Source of the DNA: Stramentimicrobium sp964433555
GTDB taxonomy: Bacteria > Atribacterota > Phoenicimicrobiia > Phoenicimicrobiales > Stramentimicrobiaceae
Direction: 5' to 3'
DNA: 64,000 nt
Assembly: GCA_964433555.1 (NCBI GenBank)
Contig: CAYSRG010000002.1
Span: 158,918-222,917, forward strand
Notes under the pieces: generated by a model
What the model was told of the DNA's origin: nothing
Database searches by the model: none
What the model saw: only the letters and a program-made list of their open reading frames with translations
Made by a program: the position numbers and the translations under genes
Shown here: positions 63,052 through 64,000 of the stretch, one piece after another
Numbering within the stretch: the stretch's first letter is position 1
Layout of the letters: each line of letters begins with the position of its first letter

Positions 63052-64000
63052 TATTATTCTCCTCCTTAATTAATAAACTATCATTATGTTTTTACTCTGT
63101 ATTCTTATGAATATTATCATTCACCTCCTTTTCTTTCTTCGGCAGTTTTCTTTACAGATCTTCGTAGTTCATATGAACATAGGAAACATAGGAATAAGAA
63201 GAACTATAAAAATTTATAGCCGATATTGTCCCAAAGCTAACCTTATTATTTCGTGCTAATTTATGCCTTTATTCCCTAATATTCCTCAGTTCTGTTTGAG
63301 TGATTAGAGTAAAGATAGTTTTAAAAGTTTATATACTAACTCATTGGGCTCGTGGAGGAAAAACATTTACTTCAGCTGGAAAGTTAGTTAGACACTTTGT
63401 TTAAATTGATTATTTAGAAACTGACTAAATACTAATTCTACTTTATATCTACTCTATTTTTTAGCAGGCTAATAAGAACATCTGAAGTAATGTCTGCCCC
63501 TTAGAGAACGAGTTTTCTATTATCCGATAGACTTCAGTTTCTGAATATTTTTATAGATTATTGGTTATAATGCATATTAATCATAAATGGGAATAGGGGG
63601 TAGTATATATTTTTCAAAGAACATAATAATTAGTCATAAGAATGTTCAAAAAAATGAGTTACTAAATTTGCCTGGCATAGAATATCTTGAAAAAAATATC
63701 TAAGTAAATCTAGATGCCATTATATTATGCAATAATTTTTTTATCTATAATATTCTACCTCTAAATGACCAAGAAAATTAGTGAGAATTAACTAAATAAA
63801 AGGCTTTAGTTAATTATTCCTGATAAAAAATATTTACACAAAATAGTAAATTTCATAATAAATTCTATAATATAGAATTATTTTCTATTTTTATATAATT
63901 ATAGTACCCCACCATTTGTATTTTGTCAAGCTTATCGGTAATTTCGTTAGTGTAAAATTTACTGTGGTATCTTAAAACTTGCCCTTTAACATAAAAAAGG
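63052..64000. other. 950-base region without a convincing gene, upstream of the TAXI operon
   Basis: No ORF longer than a few dozen codons is credible. Seen: a 16-codon frame at 63070-63120 preceded by GGAGGTGA but with only three bases to its ATG; palindromes CTATAAA-AA-TTTATAG (63204-63219), GTTCATATGAAC (63167-63178) and AATTCTATA-A-TATAGAATT (63861-63879); and a 14-base inverted pair with one mismatch (63411-63424 and 63534-63547). No tRNA-like arms or coding remnants could be recognised. Confidence 0.5.
63898..63929 (-). promoter_or_regulatory. Candidate promoter far upstream of the TAXI operon
   Basis: Minus-strand TTGACA (63924-63929). TATAAT (63898-63903) lies 20 bases away, or the weaker TACTAT (63901-63906) 17 bases away. 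The perfect 19-base palindrome at 63861-63879 sits about 20 bases downstream of the -10, where a repressor could act. Whether it drives the TAXI genes 850 bases further on is unknown. Confidence 0.4.

Noticed and set aside
63070..63120. 16-codon leader-peptide-like ORF before the TAXI binding protein
   Set aside because: The GGAGGTGA is only three bases from the ATG, too close for good initiation, and the peptide has no regulatory codon run. Kept only as a remark.
1..64000. CRISPR arrays, tRNA or rRNA genes
   Set aside because: No regularly spaced repeats of 25-40 bases, no cloverleaf-like conserved GTTCGA arms and no rRNA-like sequence were recognised by eye; a dedicated scan would be needed to exclude a single tRNA.

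Overview
The window is AT-rich DNA with genes packed almost entirely on the minus strand; only one four-gene operon (35.3-40.1 kb) is on the plus strand. The content points to a strictly anaerobic, amino-acid- and sugar-fermenting bacterium. It has ferredoxin-linked 2-keto acid oxidoreductases (two complete sets), a tungsten-type aldehyde:ferredoxin oxidoreductase, an ADP-forming acyl-CoA synthetase, a phosphofructokinase with PPi-type motifs, selenium-linked molybdenum hydroxylases and many ABC/TRAP transporters. HutP and the strong Shine-Dalgarno sequences suggest a Firmicutes-like lineage (or a low-GC relative such as Atribacterota). No rRNA, tRNA, CRISPR array or phage region was seen.

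Layout from left to right. (1) 0-6.5 kb: end of a sugar ABC transporter, then an IclR regulator followed by an alcohol dehydrogenase / aldehyde ferredoxin oxidoreductase / class III CoA-transferase operon; the IclR gene carries a perfect 17-bp palindrome in its promoter region. (2) 6.5-7.2 kb: a heavily decayed transposase. (3) 7.2-33.9 kb: one long co-directional island. Read in the direction of transcription it runs: polar amino-acid ABC importer, DMT-family permease, hutP, a candidate HutP-controlled terminator, HisC-like aminotransferase, indolepyruvate-type ferredoxin oxidoreductase (iorA/iorB), ADP-forming acyl-CoA synthetase (two subunits), two three-subunit molybdenum hydroxylases, their maturation genes (YqeC, MobA-like, YqeB, XdhC, a ModE-like regulator, a MoeA-like protein, a DUF364 protein), and an SsuABC-like importer.

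(4) 34-40 kb: a CPBP membrane protein, an intergenic region rich in palindromes, then a plus-strand AfuABC-like transporter with a sugar isomerase. (5) 40-50.6 kb: two PfkB kinases, a second sugar isomerase, a CDF cation exporter, and a second keto-acid cluster (iorA/iorB, aminotransferase, phosphobutyryltransferase-like, IclR). (6) 50.6-59.7 kb: PPi-type phosphofructokinase, LarA-like protein, a broken four-helix-bundle (23S IVS-type) gene, 6-phosphogluconate dehydrogenase and uronate catabolism (SDR, UxaE-like, UxaC). (7) 60-63 kb: TAXI-TRAP transporter, preceded by almost 1 kb without a convincing gene.

The most exciting region is the HutP island. HutP is the histidine-activated antiterminator of the Bacillus histidine-utilisation operon. 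Here its histidine/Mg ligands are conserved. Between hutP and the next gene lies a terminator hairpin preceded by NAG triplets spaced by exactly four bases, the RNA pattern HutP recognises. None of the classical hut genes is present. Instead the downstream genes could convert histidine to imidazolepyruvate, imidazolylacetyl-CoA, imidazolylacetate (with ATP) and then a ring-hydroxylated product. I infer an undescribed anaerobic, ATP- and ferredoxin-yielding histidine (imidazole) degradation route. The regulator and its site are well supported by sequence; the substrate assignment is inference.
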